This document shows positions 8,057 to 18,949 of a DNA stretch of 64,000 bases, in pieces (the stretch's first letter is position 1; the number at the start of each line of letters is the position of its first letter). The notes under the pieces are model-generated. The model saw only the letters and a list, made by a program, of their open reading frames with translations. It made no database searches and was not told the origin of the DNA. Source of the stretch: Deltaproteobacteria bacterium (lineage in GTDB: Bacteria; Myxococcota_A; Polyangia; Nannocystales; Nannocystaceae); NCBI GenBank assembly GCA_016709225.1, contig JADJEE010000001.1:124001-188000 (forward strand), in the 5' to 3' direction. A program made the position numbers and the translations under genes.

Positions 8057-8901
8057 GACAGATCCAGCTCCTGCTCGCGTCGCTTGCCATCGCGAAGCTC
8101 GCGACCCTGGCGGATGAGACCGGCGATGCGTTGTTTGATGCGCTCGACGTGCTTGGCGATGACGTCGTCGGTGTCGCCCGGGCTGCCCTCGAGCATGATG
8201 GGCTCGCCGTACAGCAGCTGCAACGTGACCGGCAGCGGCACCGCCACACCCCACGGCGTCACCGGCACGTAGGGCACGCCGAACAGCTTGCCGAGGCCGT
8301 ACAGGTTGGTCACGGTGGGGATGGCCTCGCCGCCGCCGACGAACGCGAACGGCACGATGGGCGATCGAGTCTGCAGCGCCAGACGCACGAAGCCGGTGCC
8401 GAAGCCGACCAGCGAGTCGCGCTCGCGGTAGAGCTTCGCGGTGCCGCGGGCCCCCTCGGGGAACACCATCAGCAGGCGCTCGTCCTCGAGCAGTCGCACG
8501 GCGTGCTCGGGCAGGCCGGTGAGCTGGCCGATGCGGCTGGTGAACCATGCCAAGAACGGCATGTGTTGGATGAACTTCTCGGCCATGCCCTGGGCCAGTC
8601 GCGGGGGCTCGAGCGCGAAGAAGCTCGACGCGATCACCATCACCGCGTCGAGCGCCCAGCCGCCCGAGTGGTTGCCGACCAGCATCGCCCGTCCCCGTGC
8701 GGGCACGTTGTGCGCGCCGTACACCTTCACGTCGAAGTAGCGGTGGTAGAAGAACGACAGCAGCGTGAACAGCCGCGCCAGCTCGCGCTGGTCGATGCCG
8801 TAGGGATCGACGCCGTGTCGATTCCACGGCAGCTCGATGCGACGCACGCGACGCAGGACGTCGTCGTTGGTCGGCAGCGGGATCAGGCTGGCAGGAATCA
8901 T
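8053..8901 (-). CDS. PlsC-type 1-acylglycerol-phosphate acyltransferase-like
   Basis: A 282-residue member of the lysophospholipid acyltransferase superfamily. The catalytic block is NHSGGWALD, in which the Asp is spaced further from the His than in the classic HX4D motif, as in the NHSGG-type subgroup. The acceptor-binding block appears as FPEGARG near residue 155. There is no clear signal peptide; the enzyme is probably a peripheral inner-membrane protein. It is first in a two-gene unit with the epimerase and is divergent from the SRAP gene 179 nt away. Acyl donor and acceptor are unknown. Confidence 0.85.
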   Translation of the reverse strand: MIPASLIPLPTNDDVLRRVRRIELPWNRHGVDPYGIDQRELARLFTLLSFFYHRYFDVKVYGAHNVPARGRAMLVGNHSGGWALDAVMVIASSFFALEPPRLAQGMAEKFIQHMPFLAWFTSRIGQLTGLPEHAVRLLEDERLLMVFPEGARGTAKLYRERDSLVGFGTGFVRLALQTRSPIVPFAFVGGGEAIPTVTNLYGLGKLFGVPYVPVTPWGVAVPLPVTLQLLYGEPIMLEGSPGDTDDVIAKHVERIKQRIAGLIRQGRELRDGKRREQELDLS

Positions 8902-9080
8902 CGGGGCGAGCTTTCCCGATGCCCACGCCTCCGATCAAGTGCGCTCGCCAACCGGTGCGTGCCTGCGCGGCCGGGGCTCGCAGTGCAGGCGGGGCGAAGG
9001 CGGCCGCGAGGGCGTGCGCGCGGCGATGCTATGCTCTGGCGCGGGTGCGGCCGCAGGCGCCGCCCCGCGCTTGGGGCAGC

Positions 9081-9791
9081 ATGTGCGGCCGCTTCACCCT
9101 GACCACCGCCGACTACGAACACGTCGCGCAGGCGCTCGACGCCGACTTCGATCCCGAGGCGGCCGCGGCGTGGCGCCCACGGTTCAACGTCGCGCCGACC
9201 GATCGACACCCGGTGTTGGTGCGAGACGATGGCCGCCGCCGCCTCGCGCTGGCGACCTGGGGGCTGGTCGCACCCCGCGACGAGGGCTTGCCGCGGCCGC
9301 CGATCCACATCAACGCGCGGGCCGAGACCCTCGCGGGACGAGGGCTGTTCCGCGGGCCACTGCAGCGGCTGCGACTGGGCGTGGTCGCCGACGGCTTCTA
9401 CGAGTGGACGGGACCCCGCCAGGCGCGGCAGCCGATTCGATTCCACCGCCGCGATGGTCGCCCGTTCGTGTTCGCGGCCGTGGCCACGCGCCCGCGCACC
9501 ACCCAGGGCACGGTCGCGCTGCCGCGCTTCGCGATCGTCACCACCGCGCCGAACGCCCAGGTCGCGGCGGTGCACGACCGCATGCCGGTAATCCTCGACG
9601 ACGACGACGTCGATGCCTGGCTGTCGCCGCAGCCCGATGACGCCGAGCCCGACGCGTGGCTGGCGGGCCTGACCGCGCTGCTGCACACGGCCCCGGATGA
9701 CGCGCTCGTGGCCACGCCGGCGTCACCGCGGGTCAACGACGTGCGCAACGACGACCCGGCGTGTCTCGAGCCACCGTTGACGCTGTTCTGA
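9081..9791 (+). CDS. yedK: SRAP/HMCES-type abasic-site-binding protein
   Basis: A 236-residue SOS-response-associated (SRAP) protein. Members crosslink covalently to abasic sites in single-stranded DNA through Cys2, exposed by removal of the initiator Met. The start at 9081 is fixed by this requirement (MCGRFTL). Other family residues are present: Asn36 in RFNVAPTD, the NAR motif at 78-80, Glu108 in FYEWTG and His165 in VHDRMP. Length is usual for the family. It is transcribed alone, divergent from the acyltransferase and convergent with the ADP-ribosylglycohydrolase-like gene 7 nt downstream. I see no LexA-type box, but did not search exhaustively. Confidence 0.95.
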   Translation: MCGRFTLTTADYEHVAQALDADFDPEAAAAWRPRFNVAPTDRHPVLVRDDGRRRLALATWGLVAPRDEGLPRPPIHINARAETLAGRGLFRGPLQRLRLGVVADGFYEWTGPRQARQPIRFHRRDGRPFVFAAVATRPRTTQGTVALPRFAIVTTAPNAQVAAVHDRMPVILDDDDVDAWLSPQPDDAEPDAWLAGLTALLHTAPDDALVATPASPRVNDVRNDDPACLEPPLTLF

Positions 9792-9798
9792 CCCTGCG

Positions 9799-10842
9799 CT
9801 ACCGCGGCGGGTAACGAGCCTCGTCGAGCGGCGCACCCAGGTGGGCGGCCAGCAGATCATCGGCGACGCAGGTGATCTCCTCTGCCAGCTCGAGCTGATC
9901 GAGCCAGGGCCTGGGGATCGCGTCGACTCCCCACGCGGCGCCGAGGATGTTCCCCACCAGCGATCCGGTGCTGTCGCTGTCACCACCGTGGTTGACCGCG
10001 AGCAGGACACCGTCGCTGAAATCGCGGGCCGAGAGCGCGCAGTAGATCGCGATCGCCAGCGCCTCCTCGGCGATCCAGCCGCCACCGAGCGACTCGACGG
10101 TGTGGGGCCCCCGCGGGGCCCGGGCCGCGGCCAGCATCGCGGCATCGATCGCGGCTCCGACCTCGCCACCGAGCACGGCGCCGAGCTCGTCGCGCACACG
10201 CGCGACCGCCTGCGCGATGGGGGTGCCGCCGGTGACATAGGCGATGAGTGCCGCGAACGCGCCGCCGGCGAGGTAGCCCGCCGGATGACCGTGGGTGATC
10301 GCGCAGGCCTGGCAGCCGATCTCGAACGGGCGCTCGCCCAGCAGGCCCACCGGCGCCACCCGCATCACGCCGCCGCAGCCCTTGGAGTCGTTGATGGGGT
10401 ACTGCACGCTGCCGGCCTGCGCGAGCGTCAGCGCCGACAGGCAGGTGTTCCCCGGCGCGCGCTGGCTGTGCAGCGCGGGAACACGGATGAGCCAGCCGTC
10501 GAGCGCGTCGTCGTAGTTGGGGCTCGCCGAGCGCTGGGCTTGCGTGTGCAACCACCGAAGGTATGCGCGGTGCAACGCCTCGACCGGATCGAGCGCGACC
10601 CCGCGGGCCCGGGCGGCGCGGCAGCGGATGAGGCCCTCGGCGGTGAAGAGCGTCATCTGGGTGTCGTCGGTGATGGCCCCGCGACGACCGTAGACCTCGG
10701 CGTAGTCCTGCGTCCCCGCGGCGCCGAAGCGCGACTGGATCTCCGGCAGCCGCATGAACTCCACCGCGGCCCCCAACGCATCGCCGACCGCCCCGCCGAG
10801 CAGGCAGCCGCGGAAGCGCGGGGTGAGATCCGGGTGCGTCAC
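9799..10842 (-). CDS. ADP-ribosylglycohydrolase (DraG-like) family protein
   Basis: A 347-residue protein with the family's dispersed metal-binding motifs: GDALGAAVEF near the N-terminus, TDDTQMTLF, CGGVMRVAP, HGHPAGYLAGGAFAAL and the C-terminal GGDSDSTGSLVGNILGA. These Asp/Thr residues hold two divalent metals that cleave ADP-ribosyl bonds on proteins or free nucleotides. The start is taken as GTG at 10842, just before the first conserved segment; the longer frame upstream is arginine-rich and unlike coding sequence here. It could instead act on ADP-ribose adducts of DNA or on other N-glycosides. Confidence 0.88.
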   Translation of the reverse strand: MTHPDLTPRFRGCLLGGAVGDALGAAVEFMRLPEIQSRFGAAGTQDYAEVYGRRGAITDDTQMTLFTAEGLIRCRAARARGVALDPVEALHRAYLRWLHTQAQRSASPNYDDALDGWLIRVPALHSQRAPGNTCLSALTLAQAGSVQYPINDSKGCGGVMRVAPVGLLGERPFEIGCQACAITHGHPAGYLAGGAFAALIAYVTGGTPIAQAVARVRDELGAVLGGEVGAAIDAAMLAAARAPRGPHTVESLGGGWIAEEALAIAIYCALSARDFSDGVLLAVNHGGDSDSTGSLVGNILGAAWGVDAIPRPWLDQLELAEEITCVADDLLAAHLGAPLDEARYPPR

Positions 10843-10922
10843 CTGGGCGACATCGTAGCAGGGGACGCACCCGGCCACCGCGGCGAACCGCCGTCGCCCG
10901 GCCCATGGTAGACATCGTGTCC

Positions 10923-11453
10923 ATGTCGCATCCGCGTGTCGCCCGTCGGACCCCGGCCCGTCACTCCCTCGCGGGGCTGATCTCGACCGCCGCACTCGCG
11001 ACGCTGGTCGGTTGGGGCTGCGCCGAGATGCGACAGAACATGCGCAACGAGTTCGTGTCGGTGCGCGGGGCATGGTTCTGCGCCAAGGCTGGCTGTGCGC
11101 CAGCGCAGATGCAGCGCTCGAGCAAGGCCCACCGCGAGGGCGACGTGACCGTCGCCCACGGCAAGATCGCCAACGGCGTCGCGGTGGTGTTCAACGCCGG
11201 CAAGCCACCCAAGAGCTTCAGCGCCCACGTCAGCGACTGCGCCGGGCATCAGGCCGAGGTGCCGGCCGACAAGGTGCTCGCCCCCGGTGGCCACGGCATC
11301 GCGGGACAGGCCGATTCGTACGCGGTCGTCATCACCCGCGCCGACTACCCCGCGCTCGAGCTCGGCGGTGCGTGCAAGCGCTGGACGGTGACCACCGACG
11401 CGACGTGGGACAAGGGCGCGTGGCAACAGAAGGCCGGCCTGCAGGACGGTTGA
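10923..11453 (+). CDS. Lipoprotein of unknown function
   Basis: A 176-residue lipoprotein. The ATG at 10923 gives a basic N-terminus, a hydrophobic stretch and a lipobox-like WGC near residue 33. The mature part has several cysteines (in WFCAKAGCAP, SDCAGH and ACKRW), suggesting a disulfide-stabilised domain. An upstream ATG at 10905 is also in frame. The stop overlaps the TTG start of the AmpG-like transporter gene by 4 nt, so the two are likely coupled. I do not recognise the family. Confidence 0.7.
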   Translation: MSHPRVARRTPARHSLAGLISTAALATLVGWGCAEMRQNMRNEFVSVRGAWFCAKAGCAPAQMQRSSKAHREGDVTVAHGKIANGVAVVFNAGKPPKSFSAHVSDCAGHQAEVPADKVLAPGGHGIAGQADSYAVVITRADYPALELGGACKRWTVTTDATWDKGAWQQKAGLQDG

Positions 11454-12697
11454 GCACGCCGGCGGGCGCGCGGTTCGATCGCCGCATCGCCTTGCTGACG
11501 CTGCTCTACTTCTGCCAGGGGCTGCCGGGCGGTTTCCTCGCGGTCGCGCTGCCGGTGATCCTGCTGCAGCAGGGCGTCGATCTCACGCGCGTGGGCTTCG
11601 TGTCGGCGCTGTCGTTGCCGTGGGCGCTCAAGCTGCTGTGGGCGCCGTGGGTCGATCGTCGCTACAGCCGCCGCATCGGCCGTCGGCGCAGCTGGATGCT
11701 GCCGGCGATGCTGGTGATGTTGCTGTGCACCGCCAGCATCGGCGTGCTCGATCCGAGCGAATCGCTGGTGCCGATCCTCGCGCTGTTCGGCCTGCTCAAC
11801 CTCGCCGCCGCGACGCAGGACATCGCGGTCGACGGCTACGCGGTCTCGCTGCTGCGGGATCGCGAGCTCGCGACCGGCAACGCGGCGCAGGTCGGCGGCT
11901 TCAAGCTGGGCAACTTGGTCGGCGGCGGGGTCCTGCTGGCGGCCTCGGGGTGGCTGGGCTGGGGCGGCGTGTTCGCGATCATGTCCGGCTGCATCGCCGC
12001 CGCCTTCGTCGCGGTGGTGGTGCTGCGCGAGCCCAGCGACGACCGCGTCCCCAGCGGTGACACCTGGGCGCTGGTCCGCAGCAGCGTGCGGACGCTGCTG
12101 CGCCGCCCCGCGTTCGTGGCGTTCCTGGTGGCGGCGAAGTTCGGCGAGAGCACCGGCGGCGTGTTGGTCAAGCCGGCGATGGTGCAGCACGGGTTCACGC
12201 GCGAGCTCATCGGCACCCTCGACGGCGTGCTCGGCAGCATCGCGACCATCGCCGGCGCCGGGCTCGGTGGCGTGCTGGCGCGGCGGCTCGGTTGGGCGCG
12301 TTGCTTCGTGGCGGCGTCGTGCCTGCAAGGCGCTGCGCTGGTCGTGCTCGCGTACTACCAGGCCGGCGAGGTCACGCCGCTGGGCTTCGGGCTGCGAGCG
12401 GCGCTCGAGCACCTCGGCGGCGGCGCGGTCGCGGTCGCGGTCTTCATGCTGGCGATGTCGCGCTGCAGCCCCGAGGCCGGCGGGGTCGACTTCACCGCCG
12501 CGCAGGTGACCTACATGCTGGGCGCTGCGCTGGCGGGTCCGATCGCGTCGGCGCTCGCGGACGCGGTCGGGATCACGCCGGTGATGGCCGCGGGCGGCTT
12601 CCTGACCATCGCGATTGCGTGGCTCGGGTTCGTCGGCCGCGAACGGATCGCCGCGCCGCTCACAGCGGACCCAGGCGCCGATAGTCGCTCGGGGTGA
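11450..12697 (+). CDS. AmpG-like MFS transporter
   Basis: A 415-residue polytopic membrane protein with about twelve hydrophobic segments. Features typical of AmpG-related major facilitator proteins are the start LTLLYFCQGLPGG, the loop DRRYSRRIGRRRSW after helix two, and ATQDIAVDGYAV in helix four. AmpG imports anhydromuropeptides during peptidoglycan recycling, but this branch also contains siderophore and acetyl-CoA transporters, so the substrate is open. The start is TTG at 11450, overlapping the lipoprotein stop (TTGA). The 3' end overlaps the convergent araC-like gene by 38 bp. Confidence 0.82.
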   Translation: MSTPAGARFDRRIALLTLLYFCQGLPGGFLAVALPVILLQQGVDLTRVGFVSALSLPWALKLLWAPWVDRRYSRRIGRRRSWMLPAMLVMLLCTASIGVLDPSESLVPILALFGLLNLAAATQDIAVDGYAVSLLRDRELATGNAAQVGGFKLGNLVGGGVLLAASGWLGWGGVFAIMSGCIAAAFVAVVVLREPSDDRVPSGDTWALVRSSVRTLLRRPAFVAFLVAAKFGESTGGVLVKPAMVQHGFTRELIGTLDGVLGSIATIAGAGLGGVLARRLGWARCFVAASCLQGAALVVLAYYQAGEVTPLGFGLRAALEHLGGGAVAVAVFMLAMSRCSPEAGGVDFTAAQVTYMLGAALAGPIASALADAVGITPVMAAGGFLTIAIAWLGFVGRERIAAPLTADPGADSRSG

Positions 12698-13616
12698 GCC
12701 CCATCGCGCGCGCGAAGGCGCGGCTGAAGCTGGGATGATCGGCGAAGCCGATCGACACCGCGATGTCGACGATCGGGGTGTCGCTGGTGCGGAGCATGCG
12801 GGCGGCGTGGCACAGCCGAAGCGTGCGCAGGAACGCTCCCGGCGTCATGCCGACGACCTGGTCGAACTGCCGCACGAAGTGGAACTTCGACAGCTCCGCG
12901 ATCTCGGCCAGCCGATCGAGGCTGACTTGATCCGCGGCCGCGCCGGGCGGCAGCTCGCGCATGTACTCGAGCGCGCGCGCGATCTTGCGGTGCGGCACCC
13001 GGCTGCTCGAGCGCTGCATCGGCGTGCGCAGGTTCGAGAACTCCTCGAACGCGTGCACGACCACGCGGGTGAGCGCAGCCTCGATCGCGAGAGGATCACC
13101 GGCGGTCGGCTCGCGCACCCGGGTGGGCGCGAGCTGGGGTGGCGCGAGTCGTCGCGGCACGTCGAGCTCGGGGTCGTCGACGGTGCCCTCGGCGGGGAAC
13201 AACACCGCGGCGTCGTGGTGCTGGACCGCGGCCAGGAGACCGCACATCTCTTCGACCAGCGCGGGCTGGTTCGCGATGCGCACCACCGTGAACTCGGGCT
13301 GTCGAACCGGCGTGTCGAGCTGGGACGCGAGCCGCTGCACCCACGCCGCGTCGACGTACAGGCTGATGTACTCGATCTCTTCGCCCTCGGTGTTGCCGGT
13401 GTGCACCTGCAGCGGGTTGATGAGCGCGACGTCGCCGGCGCGGAACTCATGGAGCTTGCCGGCCACGTGGCACTGCTCGTCACCGCGCAGCTGCGCACAG
13501 ATGAGGTACTCGTCGTGGAAGTGCGGCGCGAGTGGGACGCGGCTCGCGCTGCCGCACGCGTGATACAGCGAGAATCCCGGTCCGCCGTAGAACGCCGCGG
13601 TGAGTCGAGGCCGCAT
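12660..13616 (-). CDS. AraC-family transcriptional regulator
   Basis: A 318-residue regulator. Residues ~10-90 form an AraC-type cupin with the metal or ligand His pattern HFHDEYLICAQLRG. The C-terminal ~100 residues hold two helix-turn-helix motifs: LAEIAELSKFHFVRQF, followed by IVDIAVSIGFADHPSFSRAF. ATG 13616 was chosen because the longer upstream frame is arginine-rich and non-conserved in character. It is divergent from the C45-type hydrolase gene 134 nt away, so that gene and the permease behind it are plausible targets. Its 3' end overlaps the AmpG-like gene by 38 bp in convergent orientation. Confidence 0.9.
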   Translation of the reverse strand: MRPRLTAAFYGGPGFSLYHACGSASRVPLAPHFHDEYLICAQLRGDEQCHVAGKLHEFRAGDVALINPLQVHTGNTEGEEIEYISLYVDAAWVQRLASQLDTPVRQPEFTVVRIANQPALVEEMCGLLAAVQHHDAAVLFPAEGTVDDPELDVPRRLAPPQLAPTRVREPTAGDPLAIEAALTRVVVHAFEEFSNLRTPMQRSSSRVPHRKIARALEYMRELPPGAAADQVSLDRLAEIAELSKFHFVRQFDQVVGMTPGAFLRTLRLCHAARMLRTSDTPIVDIAVSIGFADHPSFSRAFARAMGLTPSDYRRLGPL

Positions 13617-13750
13617 CGGCTCGCACTCTACACCAACGCGAGGCGTCGGCCATGCGGAGCGGCGTCGGTCGTGAGAAGCTCGCATGGCGCCGGTGGACCA
13701 CCGGCTGGATCCCGGCGTGGGAACCCACGCGGGGCGCGATCGCACTGCCC

Positions 13751-14869
13751 ATGACGCACCCACTCGAGCCGGTCTGTTTCGATCACGACGACGCTGCCGC
13801 GCGCGGGCGCGCGCACGGCGAGCTGTGGCGCGCCGAGATCCACGAGCTGGCCGAGATCCGCTGTGCGCTGATGCTGCACGACGCGGCAGCGGTCGGCGTT
13901 CGGCTCGACCGCGCCGGGCTCGAAGCCCTCGCCGGCACCCATCTGCCGCTGCTCGCCCGCGAGGAGCCCGAGGCCCACGCCGAGCTGCTCGGCATCGCGA
14001 CCGGCTCCGATCTGTCGCCCGAGCGGATCGTGGTGCTCAACCACTACACCGATCTGCGCGACGTGCTGTTCTCGCCCGGCGCGCTCACGCGCGAGCCCGA
14101 TGGCTGCACGGCGATCTATCTCCACGGGCGCGAGGGGCCCACGCTGGGACAGACCTGGGACATGCATGCCAGCGCGGCGCCGTATGTCCGCATGATGCGG
14201 ATCGCGCCCCGTCACGGCGGCACCGAAGTGTTGTGCCTGACGCTGGTCGGCTGCCTCGCGCTCGCGGGCATCGGCCAGCACGGCGTCGCAGTCACGATCA
14301 ACAACCTCTGCAGCACCGACGCCCGCGTGGGCCTGGTGTGGCCAGCGCTGGTGCGCTCGCTGCTCGCGTGCCCCGACGCGCCGACGGCGTACGCACGCCT
14401 GCGCCGCGCCCCGCTGGGCTCGGGCCACCACTACATGATCGCCGATGCGCGCGCCTTCTACGGCGTCGAGTGCAGCGGCGCACACAAGGTGCTCACCCAG
14501 AGCGGGCCCAAGGCCGCGCACCTGCACACCAACCACTGCTTCGATCCGGTGCTGCGCACGTGCGAGGCGGTGCCGCGCGTGACGACCACGTTCGCGCGGC
14601 TGAACATGGCCACGACCCTCTACGCCCAGCAGCGGCCGCGCGATCTCGAGGGCCTGTGGTCGCTGCTCGGCAGCCACGACGGCGAGCCGCGGAGCATCTG
14701 CACCCACGTCGAGGGTGACGATCCCTCGGCGTCGCGCACCTGTGCACGCATCGCGATGCTGCCTACGCAGGGACGCATGCGTGTGGCCCTCGGCTGCAGC
14801 CGCGAGGGCGAGCCGCTCGAGCTGCAGCTCGAGCGATTCATGCCCGACGACGCGCCGGTCGACGCCTGA
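13751..14869 (+). CDS. Peptidase C45 / acyltransferase-like Ntn hydrolase
   Basis: A 372-residue protein of the family that includes penicillin acyl-CoA:6-APA acyltransferase and other self-processing amidohydrolases. In the family a precursor cleaves before a Cys that becomes the N-terminal nucleophile. Here the expected junction is Gly118-Cys119 in EPDGCTAIY, followed by the conserved GQTWDMH segment and, later, NNLCS. Cleavage would give chains of about 118 and 254 residues. No signal peptide is seen, so it is probably cytoplasmic. The APC permease gene follows 37 nt downstream, suggesting uptake and deacylation of an amide or N-acyl amino acid; this is inference. Confidence 0.85.
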   Translation: MTHPLEPVCFDHDDAAARGRAHGELWRAEIHELAEIRCALMLHDAAAVGVRLDRAGLEALAGTHLPLLAREEPEAHAELLGIATGSDLSPERIVVLNHYTDLRDVLFSPGALTREPDGCTAIYLHGREGPTLGQTWDMHASAAPYVRMMRIAPRHGGTEVLCLTLVGCLALAGIGQHGVAVTINNLCSTDARVGLVWPALVRSLLACPDAPTAYARLRRAPLGSGHHYMIADARAFYGVECSGAHKVLTQSGPKAAHLHTNHCFDPVLRTCEAVPRVTTTFARLNMATTLYAQQRPRDLEGLWSLLGSHDGEPRSICTHVEGDDPSASRTCARIAMLPTQGRMRVALGCSREGEPLELQLERFMPDDAPVDA

Positions 14870-16237
14870 TCCGCGGTCTTGGCCGCGCTACACTGCCGGC
14901 GCAACCGTGGCTGTCCAGGACAACGAACCGGATCGATGGGGCGAGCGCCTCCCGCGGCGGCTGGGCCCGTGGAGCGCCGGCGCCGTCGTCATCGGCTCGA
15001 CCATCGGCAGCGGCATCTTCCGCACGCCGGCGGTGATCGCCGAGCGGGTCGAGAGTCTCGCGATGTTCGCGTTGGTCTGGGTCGCGGGGGCCGTGATCGC
15101 GCTGTGCGGCGCGCTGACCTACGCGGAGCTGTCGAGCATGATGCCGCGGACGGGCGGCATCTACGTCTACCTGCGCGAGGCGTTCGGGCGACTGCCGGCG
15201 TTCCTGTTCGGCTGGGCCGAGCTGTTGGTGCTGCGACCTGCGGCCTACGGTGCGATCGCGATCACGTGTGCGGACTACACCTGGCGCTTGCTCGGTGCCG
15301 ACGGCGAGGCCGCGGCGCTGCTCGGGCTCACGCGTACGCAGCTGACGGCCGCGGGCCTCATCCTGGTGGTCGGGGTCGCCAACATGCGCGGGGTCACGCT
15401 CGGCGCCGCGATTCAGAACGTCAGCACCGTGCTCAAGATCGCGGCGCTGCTGGCCCTGTGTGGGCTCGGGGCCCGCTACGCGTTCGACGTCGGGCCCGCA
15501 GTCGGCGGCACCACGCGCACGCTCGAGACGCCGACGGCCGCGTTCGGGCTCGCGATGGTGTCGGTGCTGTGGGCCTACGACGGCTGGAGCGACGTCGGCT
15601 TCGTGAGCGGTGAGGTCCGCGATCCCCAGCGAACGCTGCCGCGGGCGTTCTTGCTCGGCACACTGGCGGTCGCGGTGCTCTACCTCGCGGTGAACGTGGC
15701 GTACCTGGCCGTCATCCCGCTGGCCGAGATGCCGCGGCGGGAGCTGGTGGCGGCCGACGTCGCTGCGATCGCGATCGGGCAGGGTGGGGTCGCGTTCGTC
15801 TCGGCGGCGGTCGCGGTGAGCACCTTCGGCACCCTCAACGGGTCGCTCATGACCGGCCCGCGAGTGTTCTACGCCATGGCCGAGGATGGTTTGTTCTTCC
15901 GCGCGCTCGCCCACGTCGATCCGCGCCACGGCACGCCCAGTCGCGCGATCGGGATGTCGGTGGTGCTCGGCATCGTGTTCGTGTCGATCCGCGGCTTCGC
16001 GGAGCTGGCCGATCAGTTCGTGATCGGCATCTGGCCGTTCTACGCAGCCGGTGTGCTCGCGGTGTTCGTGCTGCGGCGGCGCGAGCCCACACGCGAACGG
16101 CCGTACCGCACCTGGGGCTATCCGTGGGTGCCGGGGGTGTTCCTGCTGGCGACGCTCTACCTGCTGGGCTCGTATCTCGTGACCCAGCCGCTGATGTTCC
16201 TGGCGTCGTTCGGGGTGATCGGGCTGGGCGTGCCGGT

Positions 16238-17788
<1,551 letters not shown>

Positions 17789-17878
17789 CGGCACGCGTCC
17801 CCCGGCGCGCACACAGCTCCACACCGCGTCCCCACGGCGGCCGAGCACGGGGGCATCGCGACGCCGGATCCCACGTGG

Positions 17879-18742
17879 CTAGCCCAGCGTGACCGCGAGG
17901 CCACCGAGGATCGCGAGATAGACCACGAAGCCCATGACCTGACCGCGCTTCACGAGCAGCAGCAGCGCGCGCAGTGCCAGCAGCCCGACCACCAGCGATG
18001 CCGCGAACCCGGCGGCGGCCGGCCCGGCCCCGAGCGAGCCCTGGGCGCCGTGGCGCACCAGATCGAGCCCCTCCTTCGCGACCGCACCGCCGACGGCGAT
18101 GACGCTGATGAGGAAGGAGAAGCGCGCCGCGGCAACGCGATCGATGCCCAGCAGCAGCGCCGAGGAGATCGTCGTGCCGCTGCGCGAGACCCCCGGGAGG
18201 ATCGCGGTCACCTGCGCCAGCCCGATGAGCAGGGCCTGCAGCGCCGACGGCATGCGTCCGGGGTGCGGCGGCGGGTGGCGTCGCTCGTGGCGAAAGCCCA
18301 GCCACAGCGCGGCGCCGGTGATCCAGAGGAACACGCCGATCCACGGGATGCTGGACTCGAACGCGATCACGGCGTCCTCCACGCCCGGCAGCAGGACCAG
18401 CCCCAGCGGAGCGCTGGCGACGATCATGCCCACCAACAATTGGCGCTCGTCGTCGCTTGGCCGCGCCCGCAGCAACGCCTGGGTGAGCTGCCACAGATCG
18501 GCGCGGTAGGTCCAGATCACCGCCAGCAGCGTGCCGGCGTGCACGATGATCGTGAACTGGTGCCCGCCGCCGCCGGCGTCGATGTGCAGCAGCCGCTGTC
18601 CCAGCGCGAGGTGTCCGTCGGAGCTGATCGGCAGGAATTCGGTGATGCCCTGCAGCACCCCCAGCGCGATCGCCCACGGCACCGACAGCGCCTGGCCGGG
18701 CGCGGCATCGGCCGCCCACGCCAGGGCGCTGCACGCGAACAC
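17879..18742 (-). CDS. uppP: Undecaprenyl-diphosphate phosphatase
   Basis: An integral membrane enzyme that dephosphorylates undecaprenyl diphosphate to recycle the lipid carrier for cell wall synthesis; loss or gain affects bacitracin tolerance. Both active-site motifs are present: QGITEFLPISSDGHL (family consensus has Ser where Asp is here) and PGVSRSGTT. About eight membrane helices are visible. The start is uncertain. An ATG at 18919 would add a charged stretch with poor third-position GC that runs antisense to a better coding frame, so GTG 18742 (287 residues) is preferred. Confidence 0.88.
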   Translation of the reverse strand: MFACSALAWAADAAPGQALSVPWAIALGVLQGITEFLPISSDGHLALGQRLLHIDAGGGGHQFTIIVHAGTLLAVIWTYRADLWQLTQALLRARPSDDERQLLVGMIVASAPLGLVLLPGVEDAVIAFESSIPWIGVFLWITGAALWLGFRHERRHPPPHPGRMPSALQALLIGLAQVTAILPGVSRSGTTISSALLLGIDRVAAARFSFLISVIAVGGAVAKEGLDLVRHGAQGSLGAGPAAAGFAASLVVGLLALRALLLLVKRGQVMGFVVYLAILGGLAVTLG

Positions 18743-18775
18743 GCAGATCGCGGCCGCGAGCAGCGGTGCGATACC

Positions 18776-18949
18776 ATGGCGTCGGTGGGCTACCTGCTGC
18801 TGACCGCGGGGATCGTCGCGACGCTGCAGGGGGCTGCCTGGCTGGGCCGTGGGCGGCGTGCGCTCGGGGTCGTCGTCGCGATCGGCGGCGTCGTCGGGTT
18901 GATTTCGGGTGTGGTCCACGTGCGTGTGCCCGGCTTCTTCGACGGCTAG
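18776..18949 (+). CDS. Small two-helix membrane protein
   Basis: A 57-residue protein, MASVGYLLLTAGIVATLQG and onward, with two hydrophobic segments separated by a basic turn (WLGRGRRALG). The codons have strong third-position GC, whereas the opposite-strand extension of uppP over the same bases does not; this supports the plus-strand reading. It begins 33 nt from the preferred uppP start, divergently, and its TAG stop lies inside the same CTAG that encodes the stop of hflX on the other strand. No family is recognised. Confidence 0.5.
   Translation: MASVGYLLLTAGIVATLQGAAWLGRGRRALGVVVAIGGVVGLISGVVHVRVPGFFDG

Noticed and set aside
4787..8272. A 1161-codon open frame on the plus strand across the kinase and epimerase genes
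   Set aside because: It is antisense to well-supported genes with intact motifs, is rich in Arg, Gly and Gln, and has no recognisable domain. Long antisense frames are expected at this GC content.
18743..18919. N-terminal extension of uppP from ATG 18919
   Set aside because: The extra residues are charged, have poor third-position GC and lie antisense to a better coding frame; the conserved UppP region does not need them.
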